The position numbers and the translations under genes were made by a program. Of a DNA stretch of 64,000 nucleotides, positions 30,947 to 39,325 are shown piece after piece (within the stretch, counting starts at the first letter, position 1; each line of letters opens with the position of its first letter). A model generated the notes under the pieces. That model did no database searches. It saw only the letters and a program-made list of their open reading frames with translations, and was not told where the DNA came from. This DNA is from Nesterenkonia xinjiangensis (GTDB taxonomy: Bacteria; Actinomycetota; Actinomycetes; Actinomycetales; Micrococcaceae), in the NCBI RefSeq assembly GCF_013410745.1, contig NZ_JACCFY010000001.1, positions 2,728,001 to 2,792,000 of the forward strand. The letters are read 5' to 3'.

Positions 30947-30962
30947 CATCGCGTCGTCAGGG

Positions 30963-31433
30963 TCAGCTGAGCTGGAGGATCTTCTCCTGGACCACCTGGG
31001 CGCGCACGTTGGAGAAGCTGGACTCCTCGCCCACCTCGGTGAACCCCAGGGACTCGAGGATCTTCAGCGTGCCGACGTTGTCCACCACCACGCGGGCCCG
31101 CACCGGACGCTGCGGGAAGTCCTGGAGGAACTTCGAAACAGCTTCGGTGGTGACGCCTCGGCCCCAGAACTGCTTGTCGGTCCAGAACATGATCTCGCGG
31201 GCGCCCTCGTCCTCGAAGGCGGCGATGGAGCCGATCGGCTGCCCCTCGAAGTCGATCGTGCGCACGATGGCGTCGGCAGAGTTCAGCAGCTCTCCCCAGT
31301 GGTGATCGAAGACGCCACGGTCAGACGGGTTCGTGGAGGCGAAGCCGGCCATGTGGGCGGCGTCGGCGTCCTGCTGGAACTGGAAGAACTGGTCCAGATC
31401 GCTCGGCTGTACTTCCCGCAGCGTGATCATCAT
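30963..31433 (-). CDS. GNAT family N-acetyltransferase (RimJ-like)
   Basis: Acetyl-CoA-dependent acetyltransferase of 156 aa. It shows the RimI/RimJ-type layout: MMITLREVQPSDLDQFFQFQQD, IGSIAAFEDEGAREIMFWTDKQFWGRGVTTEAV (acetyl-CoA pyrophosphate loop, Q/R-x-x-G-x-G/A variant WGRGVT) and VDNVGTLKILESLGFTEVG. The target is unknown. ATG 31433 is supported by GAGGAG 5 nt upstream; a longer frame to 31520 lacks a ribosome-binding site. Convergent with the MFS gene. Confidence 0.9.
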   Translation of the reverse strand: MMITLREVQPSDLDQFFQFQQDADAAHMAGFASTNPSDRGVFDHHWGELLNSADAIVRTIDFEGQPIGSIAAFEDEGAREIMFWTDKQFWGRGVTTEAVSKFLQDFPQRPVRARVVVDNVGTLKILESLGFTEVGEESSFSNVRAQVVQEKILQLS

Positions 31434-31590
31434 GTGGCTCCTCGTCGTCGGCCGCGCGGCCGAAGGTGGGGACAGGTGCAGTGCGTCCAGGGTACCGGCA
31501 GATCTGCGCCGGACGTGCATCAGGTCTCATCGGGCGGGGAGCCGGCAGGGAGCCAGCGGGGCGGATTCCGGGATATCCAGCTCAGGCCGG

Positions 31591-31596
31591 GATAAT
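31591..31596 (+). promoter_or_regulatory. -10 box of leaderless dxr
   Basis: GATAAT lies 7 nt before ATG 31604, so dxr-rseP should have its own promoter and a leaderless message. No Shine-Dalgarno is present in the interval. Confidence 0.5.
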
Positions 31597-31603
31597 GGGG
31601 CGC

Positions 31604-33004
31604 ATGTCGTCCCACCCTTCAGCCGCTCCCTCATCGCCCGAGTCCAGTGCCGCTGTGCCCGATGCGGTCCGGCGCAGCGACGACGGCGACTTCGCCGCGA
31701 GTCCGGAGACCGTGCGCCGGGTGGTGCTGCTGGGCTCCACGGGGTCCATCGGCACCCAGGCGCTGGAGGTCATCGCGGCCAACCCGGGTCGCTTCGAGGT
31801 GGTCGGTCTCGCCGCCGGGGCCAACACCAGGCTGCTGGCCGAGCAGGTGCGCGCCACCGGCGCACGGGCCGTGGGGATCGCCGTCGACGGCGGCACCGCC
31901 GCCAACCCGGACCATCCTCCGCTTGCTGAGGCGCTGCGCGCCGCCGGTGTGTCCCATCCGGTCGAGGTCCTCTCCGGTGCCGAGGCTGCGGTGACCTGCG
32001 CCGGGCAGCTGGGGGCCGATGTCGTGCTCAACGGCATGACCGGATCCATCGGGCTTCGCCCGACGCTGGCGGCCCTGGCCTCCGGAGCCACCCTGGCCCT
32101 GGCCAACAAGGAGTCGCTGGTGGTGGGCGGCGCCCTGGTGGCCGCGGCCCTGCGCCGCCCCGGCCAGGTGGTGCCGGTGGACTCCGAGCATTCTGCACTG
32201 GCGCAGGCGCTGGGCTCCGGCCGGCATGAGCGAGGCCTGTCTGCGGCTTCGGTGACCGGACGCAGCGAGGTGCGCCGGCTGATCGTCACGGCCTCGGGCG
32301 GGCCGTTCCGGGGATGGGGTGCTGAGCAGCTGCAGGAGGTCACCCCGGCCCAGGCTCTGCGTCATCCGAACTTCGCCATGGGACGTGTGGTCACCACCAA
32401 CTCAGCCACCATGGTCAACAAGGCTCTGGAGGTCATCGAGGCTCACCTGCTCTTCGACGTCCCGCTGGCAGACATCACGGCAGTGGTCCATCCGCAGCAG
32501 ATCATCCATTCCCTGGTGGAGTTCCAGGATGGTTCCACGATCGCGCAGGCCGGACCCCCACGGATGTATGTGCCCATCGCCCTGGGGCTGTCCTGGCCGG
32601 AGCGGCTGCCGCAGGTGGACGCTCCTGTGGACTGGACGCAGGCGATGAGCTGGGACTTCGAGCCGCTCGACGACGACGCCTTCCCCGCCGTGCGCCTGGC
32701 CAAGCAGGCCTGTGCGGCCTCGGCGACGCATATGGCGGTCTACAACGCCGCCAACGAGCAGGCGGTGGACGCCTTCCACGAGGGTGCGCTGCGCTTCACC
32801 GACATCCTGCCCACTGTGGAGCGCGTGCTCGCGCACCACGACGGCGGCGTGGGTCCGCCCAGCCTGGAGGAGGTGCTCGGTGCCGAGCAGGAGGCTCGGT
32901 CCCGAGCTGATGAGCTCATCGCGGCTGCGTCCGTGTCGAGTCCCGGCGCAGGAGCCGGCGCGTCGAAGACGATCCAGGACGACGTGATGGAGGGGCAGGC
33001 ATGA
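31604..33004 (+). CDS. dxr: 1-deoxy-D-xylulose 5-phosphate reductoisomerase
   Basis: Second enzyme of the MEP isoprenoid pathway, converting DXP to MEP with NADPH and a divalent metal; the target of fosmidomycin. The 466-aa protein has the NADPH motif LGSTGSIGTQALEV after a 40-residue N-terminal extension, ALANKESLVVGG, the metal site VDSEHSAL, the substrate loop SGGPFRGW and TTNSATMVNKALEVIEAHLLFD, all as in actinobacterial Dxr. A 20-residue Gly/Ala tail ends the protein. The stop overlaps the rseP start (ATGA). Usually close to frr-cdsA in relatives; here 13 kb away. Confidence 0.97.
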   Translation: MSSHPSAAPSSPESSAAVPDAVRRSDDGDFAASPETVRRVVLLGSTGSIGTQALEVIAANPGRFEVVGLAAGANTRLLAEQVRATGARAVGIAVDGGTAANPDHPPLAEALRAAGVSHPVEVLSGAEAAVTCAGQLGADVVLNGMTGSIGLRPTLAALASGATLALANKESLVVGGALVAAALRRPGQVVPVDSEHSALAQALGSGRHERGLSAASVTGRSEVRRLIVTASGGPFRGWGAEQLQEVTPAQALRHPNFAMGRVVTTNSATMVNKALEVIEAHLLFDVPLADITAVVHPQQIIHSLVEFQDGSTIAQAGPPRMYVPIALGLSWPERLPQVDAPVDWTQAMSWDFEPLDDDAFPAVRLAKQACAASATHMAVYNAANEQAVDAFHEGALRFTDILPTVERVLAHHDGGVGPPSLEEVLGAEQEARSRADELIAAASVSSPGAGAGASKTIQDDVMEGQA

Positions 33005-34503
33005 CGGCGCTGCTGATGACCGCCGGAATCCTCATCGTCGCGGTGGGGATCATCTTCTCCATCGCCCTGCATGAGATCGGCCACCTGCTCCCGGCGAAAC
33101 TGTTCAAGGTGCGGGTGACCCAGTACATGGTCGGCTTCGGCCCCACGCTGTGGTCGACCCGCCGCGGGGAGACCGAGTACGGGGTCAAGGCGGTGCCGCT
33201 GGGCGGCTACGTGGCGATGATCGGGATGTATCCGCCTCCGGAGCAGGACGGCGCCGGCGGGGAGCCTGGCGGCGCCGAGGACGCCGGCGCGGGCCGGGAG
33301 GATCCCGACCCCGGGCCTACGGACCCGTATCTGCGGGAGATCGGGGCCCAGTACGGGCAGCCCGAGCAGCCCGGGCAGCCGACCTCCGGCTCGGAGGAGC
33401 GGGACACCCCGGTGCGGACGGTCAGCTCGCAGTCCACCGGGTTGTTCCAGCAGATGTCCGCCGAGGCGCGCGAGGGTGCGGCGGAGGACCTGCGCCCCGG
33501 CGACGAGGACCGCATGTTCTTCCGCCTGCCGGTCTGGAAGCGGATCGTCGTGATGCTCGGCGGGCCCGCCATGAATGGTCTCATCGCCCTGGTGCTCACC
33601 GCCGGGATGATCTCCTTCCATGGAACCGCCGAGCCGAACACCCAGGTGCGTGAGGTCTACGAGTGCGTGGTCTCGGCCGAGGCGGCCGATGCCGGGCAGA
33701 CCGAATGCAGCGAGGATGACCCCGCCGCCCCGGCCTACGAGGCAGGGCTGCGCCCCGGGGACGAGATCGTCGCCTACGGGGGTCAGGAGGTCCAGGACTG
33801 GGACGAGTTGACGGGTCTGATCCGTGACTCGGCGGGATCCTCGACCCAGGTGGAGTATCTGCGCGCCGGAGAGCGGCACACCACCACCCTGACGCCGATC
33901 CTCACCGAGCGTCCGGTGCTGGACGGCCTCGGACGGGCCGAGCGCTCCGGGGACGGCTCCCTGGTCACCGAACCGGTCGGATTCATCGGGATGGGCGCGG
34001 AGCAGGAGCTCGTCCAGCAGCCCGTCTGGGAGGCCGGGCCGCTGGTCTGGCAGCAGTCACAGGCGGTGCTCGGCGTCGTCGCCAACCTGCCGGTGCGGCT
34101 CTATGACGTCGCCGTCTCCACCTTCACCGAGGCCGAACGCGACCCAGACGGGCCGCTGAGCGTGGTCGGGGTCGGTCGGATCGCCGGGGAGCTCTCCGCC
34201 CTCGATGAGGTTCCCCTGGAGTCTCGCTTCGCCTCGCTGATCTCGCTGATCGCCGGGGTCAACGTGGCTCTGATGATCTTCAACCTGATCCCGCTGCTGC
34301 CGCTGGACGGCGGCCACGTGGCCGGGGCCCTCTACGAGGCGCTGCGTCGGCGTCTGGCGAAGCTCCTCGGGCGCCCGGACCCGGGCCCCTTCGACATCTC
34401 CCGGCTGCTGCCGCTGACCTATGTGGTCGCCGCGCTGCTGCTGGCCATGGGTCTGCTGCTGATATACGCCGACATCGTGAATCCCATACGCCTGTTCTCG
34501 TAG
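33001..34503 (+). CDS. rseP: M50 site-2 protease (RseP/Rip1 type)
   Basis: Intramembrane zinc metalloprotease that cleaves anti-sigma factors and other single-span proteins within the membrane. The 500-aa protein has HEIGH at residues 24-28 in the first helix, a GGPAMNGLIALVL helix near residue 185, a PDZ domain (about 228-310) and the LPLDGGH motif with the third zinc ligand D436. Between the catalytic helix and the second helix is an unusual insert of about 60 acidic, Pro/Gly-rich residues (about 80-140). Co-translated with dxr. Convergent with the ROK regulator, 15 bp apart. Confidence 0.95.
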   Translation: MTALLMTAGILIVAVGIIFSIALHEIGHLLPAKLFKVRVTQYMVGFGPTLWSTRRGETEYGVKAVPLGGYVAMIGMYPPPEQDGAGGEPGGAEDAGAGREDPDPGPTDPYLREIGAQYGQPEQPGQPTSGSEERDTPVRTVSSQSTGLFQQMSAEAREGAAEDLRPGDEDRMFFRLPVWKRIVVMLGGPAMNGLIALVLTAGMISFHGTAEPNTQVREVYECVVSAEAADAGQTECSEDDPAAPAYEAGLRPGDEIVAYGGQEVQDWDELTGLIRDSAGSSTQVEYLRAGERHTTTLTPILTERPVLDGLGRAERSGDGSLVTEPVGFIGMGAEQELVQQPVWEAGPLVWQQSQAVLGVVANLPVRLYDVAVSTFTEAERDPDGPLSVVGVGRIAGELSALDEVPLESRFASLISLIAGVNVALMIFNLIPLLPLDGGHVAGALYEALRRRLAKLLGRPDPGPFDISRLLPLTYVVAALLLAMGLLLIYADIVNPIRLFS

Positions 34504-34518
34504 CGGTCGGGGTCCGGC

Positions 34519-35748
34519 TCAGGCCGGTGTCGTCTCGGCTGGAGTCGTCTCAGCCGGCTTCGCCTCCGCCAGCGCGTCGATGCCCTCTGGCGAGAGGGCG
34601 TGGTGCAGCGCCAGCAGACTGGCGCCCAGCAGGCCGGCGTTCCGTGACTGCGTGGCGGTGTGGATGTCCAGGCGTTGGGTCGCCAACGGCATCGCTCGTT
34701 GATAGACGACCTCGCGGACACCGGCCAGCAGGTGCTCCCCGGCGCCGGCCATCCGCCCGCCCACGGCGATCACCTCGGGGTTCAGGAAGCTGATGCTCGC
34801 GGCGAGGACTTCGCCGAGGTCGCGTCCGGCCTGCCGCACTGCGCGGATGGCCTCCAGATCTCCGGAGTCCACGAGGCTGACCACGTCACGGCCCCCGATC
34901 ACGTCCTGTCGGCCGGCACGGCGCAGTCGGTCCGCCAGCCGTGAGCCGGAGGCCACCGCCTCGAGGCAGCCTTCGTTGCCGCAGTGGCAGTAGACGCCGT
35001 CGCCGGAGCGGACACGGACATGGCCGATGTCACCGGCGATGCCCTGCGCGCCGCGCTGCAGACGTCCCCCGGAGATGATGCCGGCGCCGATGCCGGTGGC
35101 GACCTTCACGAACAGGAAGTGCTCCACCGGCCGGGCCAGCCTGCTGTGCTCACCCAGGGCCATGAGGTTGACGTCGTTGTCCACCAGCACCGGTGCGGCG
35201 AGGTGCTGATGGAACCATCCGGGGACGTCGAAGCCGTCCCAGCCGGGCATGATCGGAGGGCGGGCGGGGCGGCCTGTCTCGAAGTGCACCGGCCCCGGCA
35301 GCCCGATGCCCACCGCCATCACGTCCTCGCGGCTCCGGGAGAGCTCGACGAGCAGCTCGTCGGCCCGCCGCATGACCTGCGTCAGCACGGCCTCGGGTCC
35401 GGAGGCGATGTCCAGGGGCTCCTCGTAGGTGTTCAGCTGGGCGTTGAGCAGGTTCACCACGGCCAGCCGGACGTGGCTGGCCCCGAGGTCGACGGCGAGT
35501 GCGAGCCTGGCATCGGGCAGCAGCGCCACGCGCCGTGGAGGGCGGCCTCCGGTGGAGGCGCCGGCGGTGGCGGGCCCGATGAGGCCCAGCTGCGCCAGGG
35601 CGGAGAGCCGATCATTGACTGTGGAGCGGGCCAGCCCCGTCAGTGCAGCGAGTTCGGTGCGGCTCTTGGGCACGCCATCGCGCAACAGCTGAAAGAGGTC
35701 GCTGGCTCCTGTTCCACCGAGCGCATTGGTGCTTCTGGCCACGTGCAT
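34519..35748 (-). CDS. ROK family transcriptional regulator
   Basis: Sugar-sensing repressor of 409 aa. An N-terminal winged helix-turn-helix (about residues 15-75: FQLLRDGVPKSRTELAALTGLARSTVNDRLSAL in part) precedes a ROK domain with the ATP/phosphate motif AVDLGASHVRLAVVN, VGIGLPGPV, the sugar-binding DNDVNLMALGE and the zinc motif CHCGNEGCLEAVASG. The ROK signature is intact. It is divergent from the first isomerase/transport operon and presumably represses it in the absence of its sugar. The C-terminus carries a tandem AETTP repeat. ATG 35748 has no clear Shine-Dalgarno. Confidence 0.93.
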   Translation of the reverse strand: MHVARSTNALGGTGASDLFQLLRDGVPKSRTELAALTGLARSTVNDRLSALAQLGLIGPATAGASTGGRPPRRVALLPDARLALAVDLGASHVRLAVVNLLNAQLNTYEEPLDIASGPEAVLTQVMRRADELLVELSRSREDVMAVGIGLPGPVHFETGRPARPPIMPGWDGFDVPGWFHQHLAAPVLVDNDVNLMALGEHSRLARPVEHFLFVKVATGIGAGIISGGRLQRGAQGIAGDIGHVRVRSGDGVYCHCGNEGCLEAVASGSRLADRLRRAGRQDVIGGRDVVSLVDSGDLEAIRAVRQAGRDLGEVLAASISFLNPEVIAVGGRMAGAGEHLLAGVREVVYQRAMPLATQRLDIHTATQSRNAGLLGASLLALHHALSPEGIDALAEAKPAETTPAETTPA

Positions 35749-35814
35749 GGATACCAGTGAACCATACTTCCACTGCCATCCATGCGTTGAGTGGCGATTA
35801 ACGGCAGAGTTATG

Positions 35815-35843
35815 TTGACCTCCGCCAGAAGTGGGTCTACTGT
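35815..35843 (+). promoter_or_regulatory. Promoter of the ROK-controlled sugar operon
   Basis: TTGACC (35815-35820), a 17-nt spacer and TACTGT (35838-35843) form one of the best sigma-A type promoters in the window. RNA would start near 35850. Confidence 0.65.
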
Positions 35844-35875
35844 GATCACTGTCGGACGACGTGACAGGCCTCACA
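35841..35875. promoter_or_regulatory. Inverted repeat operator at the sugar operon start site
   Basis: TGTGATCACTGTC (35841-35853) and GACAGGCCTCACA (35863-35875) are inverted copies (10 of 13 positions) around 9 nt. They overlap the -10 box and transcription start, a classical repression position; the adjacent ROK protein is the obvious candidate. Confidence 0.55.
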
Positions 35876-35958
35876 GTCTGTGGCGGTGCTCTCAAGACCC
35901 GCCCGTCCGGCCCGCAGTCCGAGTCTTCCCCGAATCAGCCTGAAGGAGCACGACGCCA

Positions 35959-36687
35959 GTGCGCAATCTGTCCATCCAGCTCTACACCGTCAGGGGAAGC
36001 CTCGAGGCCGACCCCGCGTCCGCTCTCGAGCGCCTCGCCTCCATCGGATTTCGCCAGGTGGAGCCGTTCGGCCTCGTCGACTTCGCCGATCGGCTTGCTG
36101 AGCCGTTGGACCGCCTGGACCTCTCCGCGCCCACGGCCCACGTCAAGCTCGCCGGAGCTGACCTGGACGCGGTCTTCAGCGCCGCCCGTCGCCTGGGCGT
36201 CGGCACAGTCATCGACCCGATGATCGATCCGGCACGGTGGACGACCCGTGAAGGAGTGGAAGCCGTGGCCGCCGAGCTCCAGGAAGCCTCCGCGCGGGCC
36301 GCCGAGCAGGGACTGCGCGTGGGCTATCACAACCACGCCTTCGAACTGGAGAGCCGGATCGCCGGGACCTCTGCCCTGGAGGTCTTCGCCGAGGCCGTGG
36401 GCGACGCCGTCGACCTGGAGGTCGATACGTACTGGGCCGAGGTCGGTGGGGAGTCCGCTCCCGAGCTGCTGCGTCGCCTGGGTGAGCGCGTCGTGGCGAT
36501 CCACGTCAAGGACGGACCGAAGACCAAGGTGAACACGGACCAGGTGGCCGTCGGCGCCGGCAGCATGCCGATCCAGGAGATCCTCGCCGCCGCGCCGCGG
36601 GCCCTGCCGGTGGTGGAGCTGGACGACTTCTCCGGAGAGATCTTCGACGCCGTCGCCGCCAGCCACTCCCATCTGACCAGCAGCTGA
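35959..36687 (+). CDS. Sugar phosphate isomerase/epimerase (xylose isomerase-like TIM barrel)
   Basis: AP-endonuclease-2/xylose-isomerase-like TIM barrel of 242 aa, a family of metal-dependent sugar isomerases, epimerases and keto-sugar lyases. The start MRNLSIQLYTVRGSLEADPASALERLASIGFRQVEPFG is typical. Metal-ligand candidates are Glu and His in VGYHNHAFELES, EVDTYWAEVGG and VAIHVKDG. Start GTG 35959 follows AAGGAG. It is first in an operon with Gfo/Idh dehydrogenases and a CUT1 transporter, so it probably acts on an oxidised or keto form of the imported sugar. Confidence 0.9.
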   Translation: MRNLSIQLYTVRGSLEADPASALERLASIGFRQVEPFGLVDFADRLAEPLDRLDLSAPTAHVKLAGADLDAVFSAARRLGVGTVIDPMIDPARWTTREGVEAVAAELQEASARAAEQGLRVGYHNHAFELESRIAGTSALEVFAEAVGDAVDLEVDTYWAEVGGESAPELLRRLGERVVAIHVKDGPKTKVNTDQVAVGAGSMPIQEILAAAPRALPVVELDDFSGEIFDAVAASHSHLTSS

Positions 36688-36751
36688 TCGATCCCGCCGG
36701 GACGACCCGCCCGAAGAAGCCCGCCTGATGATCCCAGACCAGGAGAACCGC

Positions 36752-37909
36752 ATGGCCCCCAGCACCAGCACCGGAATCACCGCCTCCGAGGCGCCGAAGC
36801 AGACCCCCTCGGCCGGCGGCCGGATCGGCGTCGGCATCGTCGGCGCCGGAGTGATCAGCAACGAGTACCTGAAGAACCTCACGGCCTTTCCCGACCTCGC
36901 AGTGGCGTTCATCGCTGACCTGGACACGGCCCGCGCGGCCGAGCAGGCCGAGGCCTGGGGTGTGCCGGACTCCGGCTCCTATGCGGAGCTGCTGGCGCGG
37001 GAGGACATCGAGATCGTCGTCAACCTGACCATCCCGGCAGTGCATGTGGAGGTGGCGCTGCAGGCGGTGCGGGCCGGCAAGCACGTCTGGAGCGAGAAGC
37101 CCTACGCCCTGGACCGCGAGTCCGGGCATCAGCTCAGGCAGGCCGCCGAACAGGCGGGGGTGCGGATCGCCGTCGCCCCCGACACCTTCCTGGGGGCAGG
37201 GCTGCAGACGGCGCTGCGCACGGTCCGCAGCGGGGCGATCGGCACCCCGCTGACCGCGCTGACCCTCTTCCAGGTGCCCGGACCGGAGTCCTGGCACCCC
37301 AGCCCGGAGTTCCTCTTCGCCCGCGGCGCGGGCCCGCTCTTCGACATCGGCCCGTACTACCTGACCACCCTGGTCCAGTTCTTCGGTCCGATCCGTCGGG
37401 TGGCCGCCACCGGCTCCCAGGCGCGAGCCACCCGGGTGATCGGCTCGGGTCCCAAAGCCGGGACCGAGTTTCCCGTCGAGGTCCCCACCCATGTCAGCGC
37501 GCTCATCGAATTCGAGTCCGGAGCCAGCGCCCAGTCGGTCTTCAGCTTCGACTCTCAGCTTCCGCGGGCGGGCTTCGTGGAGATCGCCGGCAGCGAGGGC
37601 ACTGCCGTGCTGCCTGATCCCAACGTCTTCGACGGCGAGACGACGCTGCACACCGGTGGTGCCGAGCCTGAGGTCATCTCCCCACAGGGCTCCTTCCACA
37701 CCCGTGGCACCGGCGTCGCCGAGCTGGCGCAGGCGATCAGAGCCGACCGCCGGGAGCGTGTCCCGGGTGACTTGGCGCTGCATGTGCTCGACGCCATGGT
37801 CTCCATCGCGGAGGCGGTCGAGTCCGGACAGTTCGTCGAGGTCGCCAGCACTGTGGAGGTCTCGGAGCCGCTCGACATCGACTGGGACCCCACCCGGCCG
37901 ACCCATTGA
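36752..37909 (+). CDS. Gfo/Idh/MocA dehydrogenase (sugar cluster, first)
   Basis: Dinucleotide-dependent sugar dehydrogenase of 385 aa. The Rossmann motif is VGIVGAGVISNEYLKNL near residue 27, the EKP motif VWSEKPYALDRESG near residue 112, and the C-terminal domain has FARGAGPLFDIGPYYLTTLVQFFG, where the catalytic Asp/His pair usually lies. ATG 36752 is preceded by AGGAGA; an ATG 24 nt upstream lacks a site. It lies between the isomerase and the solute-binding protein of the same strand and operon. Substrate unknown; one of three Gfo/Idh enzymes in this cluster. Confidence 0.92.
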   Translation: MAPSTSTGITASEAPKQTPSAGGRIGVGIVGAGVISNEYLKNLTAFPDLAVAFIADLDTARAAEQAEAWGVPDSGSYAELLAREDIEIVVNLTIPAVHVEVALQAVRAGKHVWSEKPYALDRESGHQLRQAAEQAGVRIAVAPDTFLGAGLQTALRTVRSGAIGTPLTALTLFQVPGPESWHPSPEFLFARGAGPLFDIGPYYLTTLVQFFGPIRRVAATGSQARATRVIGSGPKAGTEFPVEVPTHVSALIEFESGASAQSVFSFDSQLPRAGFVEIAGSEGTAVLPDPNVFDGETTLHTGGAEPEVISPQGSFHTRGTGVAELAQAIRADRRERVPGDLALHVLDAMVSIAEAVESGQFVEVASTVEVSEPLDIDWDPTRPTH

Positions 37910-37957
37910 TCTGATCTTCACTCACCACTCTCACCGTTTGATGAAGGGACCCTTGTC

Positions 37958-39313
37958 ATGGCCACCACCGATCGCCTCGCCGCCCGCGGCGGCACCGTCC
38001 GCCGTGTGACCACTCTGCCCCTGGCCGTGTTGGCCGCGGGCACCCTGGCAGCCTGCGGCTCCAGTCCTGCCGAGGATGTGGACACCGAGAACATCTCCGG
38101 GTCCATCACCTACTGGGCTTCCAACCAGGGCGATTCCGTCACGGAGGACGAGCAGGTCCTCTCCGAGACCATCGAGCGTTTCACCGAGGAGACCGGTGTG
38201 GAGGTCGAGCTGGAGGTCATCCCCTGGAACGACCTGCAGAACCGCATCCTCACGGCGGTCTCCTCAGGAGACGGCCCCGATGTGCTGAACATCGGCAACA
38301 CCTGGGCGGCCTCGATGCAGGCGACGGGCGCCTTCCTCGAATGGGAGGGCGAGGTGCTGGAGGCCATCGGAGGCGAAGAGCGTTTCATCGGCTCCAGCTG
38401 GGCCACCGGCGGCGCGGAGGGTGAGACCCCCACCTCGGTTCCGCTCTACGCGCTGAGCTACTCCCTCTACTACAACACCGAGATCTTCGAAGAGAACGGC
38501 ATCGAGGAGCCTCCGGGCACCTGGGAGGAGTTCGTCGATGTCGCCCAGGAGCTCACTCAGGACACCGACGACGACGGCAGCATCGACCAGTGGGGCTTCA
38601 CCCTCGCCGGTGCCAGCATCTCGAACAACGCACACGCGGCGTTCATCCGCGGCCTGCAGCACGGCGGTGAGCTCTATGACGAGGACGGCGAGCCGGACTT
38701 CACCAACGACGCCGTCGTCGCCGGAGTCGAAGAATGGGTCCAGCTGATGGGGGAGGACGGCGTGGTCTCGCCCTCCGACGCCGAGCTGGTCAACGGCGCG
38801 GAGTCGGTGGAGCAGGTCGCGAGCGGCCAGGCGGCGATGGTCTTCGACCAGGCGCCCGGCAATGTGTTCTCCAACCGGGACTTCGACGGCTACGCCGCGG
38901 CAGAGATGCCGATGCTCGACGTCGACGCCACCGGGCTGGAGGCCACCCAGTCCCACGTGGCGGGGATCAACATCAGCGTCTTCGAGAACTCGGACAACAT
39001 CGATGCCGCCGTGGCCTTCGTCGCCCACATGACCAGCGACGAGGAGCTGACGTACCTCAACCAGGAGTTCACCGCGCTGCCGGTGGTCTCCGACCTCTAT
39101 GAGGACGAGGCCTTCCAGTCCGAAGAGATCCAGCTCAAGCAGCAGATCCTGGAGGACCACGCCCAGCCGATGCCGCTGTACCCCTCGGAGAGCCAGATGG
39201 AGACAGTGGTCGGCACGGCCATCCGGGACCTCCTCGCCGATGTGGCCCAGGGTGGCGAGGTGACCGAGGACGACGTGCGTGAGGCCTTGGCCACGGCCGA
39301 GTCGCAGATGTGA
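37958..39313 (+). CDS. ABC transporter sugar-binding lipoprotein (CUT1)
   Basis: Extracellular solute-binding protein family 1 of 451 aa. A basic N-terminus and hydrophobic segment end in the lipobox LAAC, so the mature acidic protein is anchored to the membrane outer face. It contains the family pattern GPDVLNIGNTWAASMQATG and, near residue 205, DTDDDGSIDQWG, a calcium-loop-like DxDxDG sequence found in several family members. The two following genes encode its permeases. No ATPase gene is nearby. The marked excess of Glu/Asp would suit a salt-tolerant host. Confidence 0.94.
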   Translation: MATTDRLAARGGTVRRVTTLPLAVLAAGTLAACGSSPAEDVDTENISGSITYWASNQGDSVTEDEQVLSETIERFTEETGVEVELEVIPWNDLQNRILTAVSSGDGPDVLNIGNTWAASMQATGAFLEWEGEVLEAIGGEERFIGSSWATGGAEGETPTSVPLYALSYSLYYNTEIFEENGIEEPPGTWEEFVDVAQELTQDTDDDGSIDQWGFTLAGASISNNAHAAFIRGLQHGGELYDEDGEPDFTNDAVVAGVEEWVQLMGEDGVVSPSDAELVNGAESVEQVASGQAAMVFDQAPGNVFSNRDFDGYAAAEMPMLDVDATGLEATQSHVAGINISVFENSDNIDAAVAFVAHMTSDEELTYLNQEFTALPVVSDLYEDEAFQSEEIQLKQQILEDHAQPMPLYPSESQMETVVGTAIRDLLADVAQGGEVTEDDVREALATAESQM

Positions 39314-39325
39314 CGGAGGACCAGG

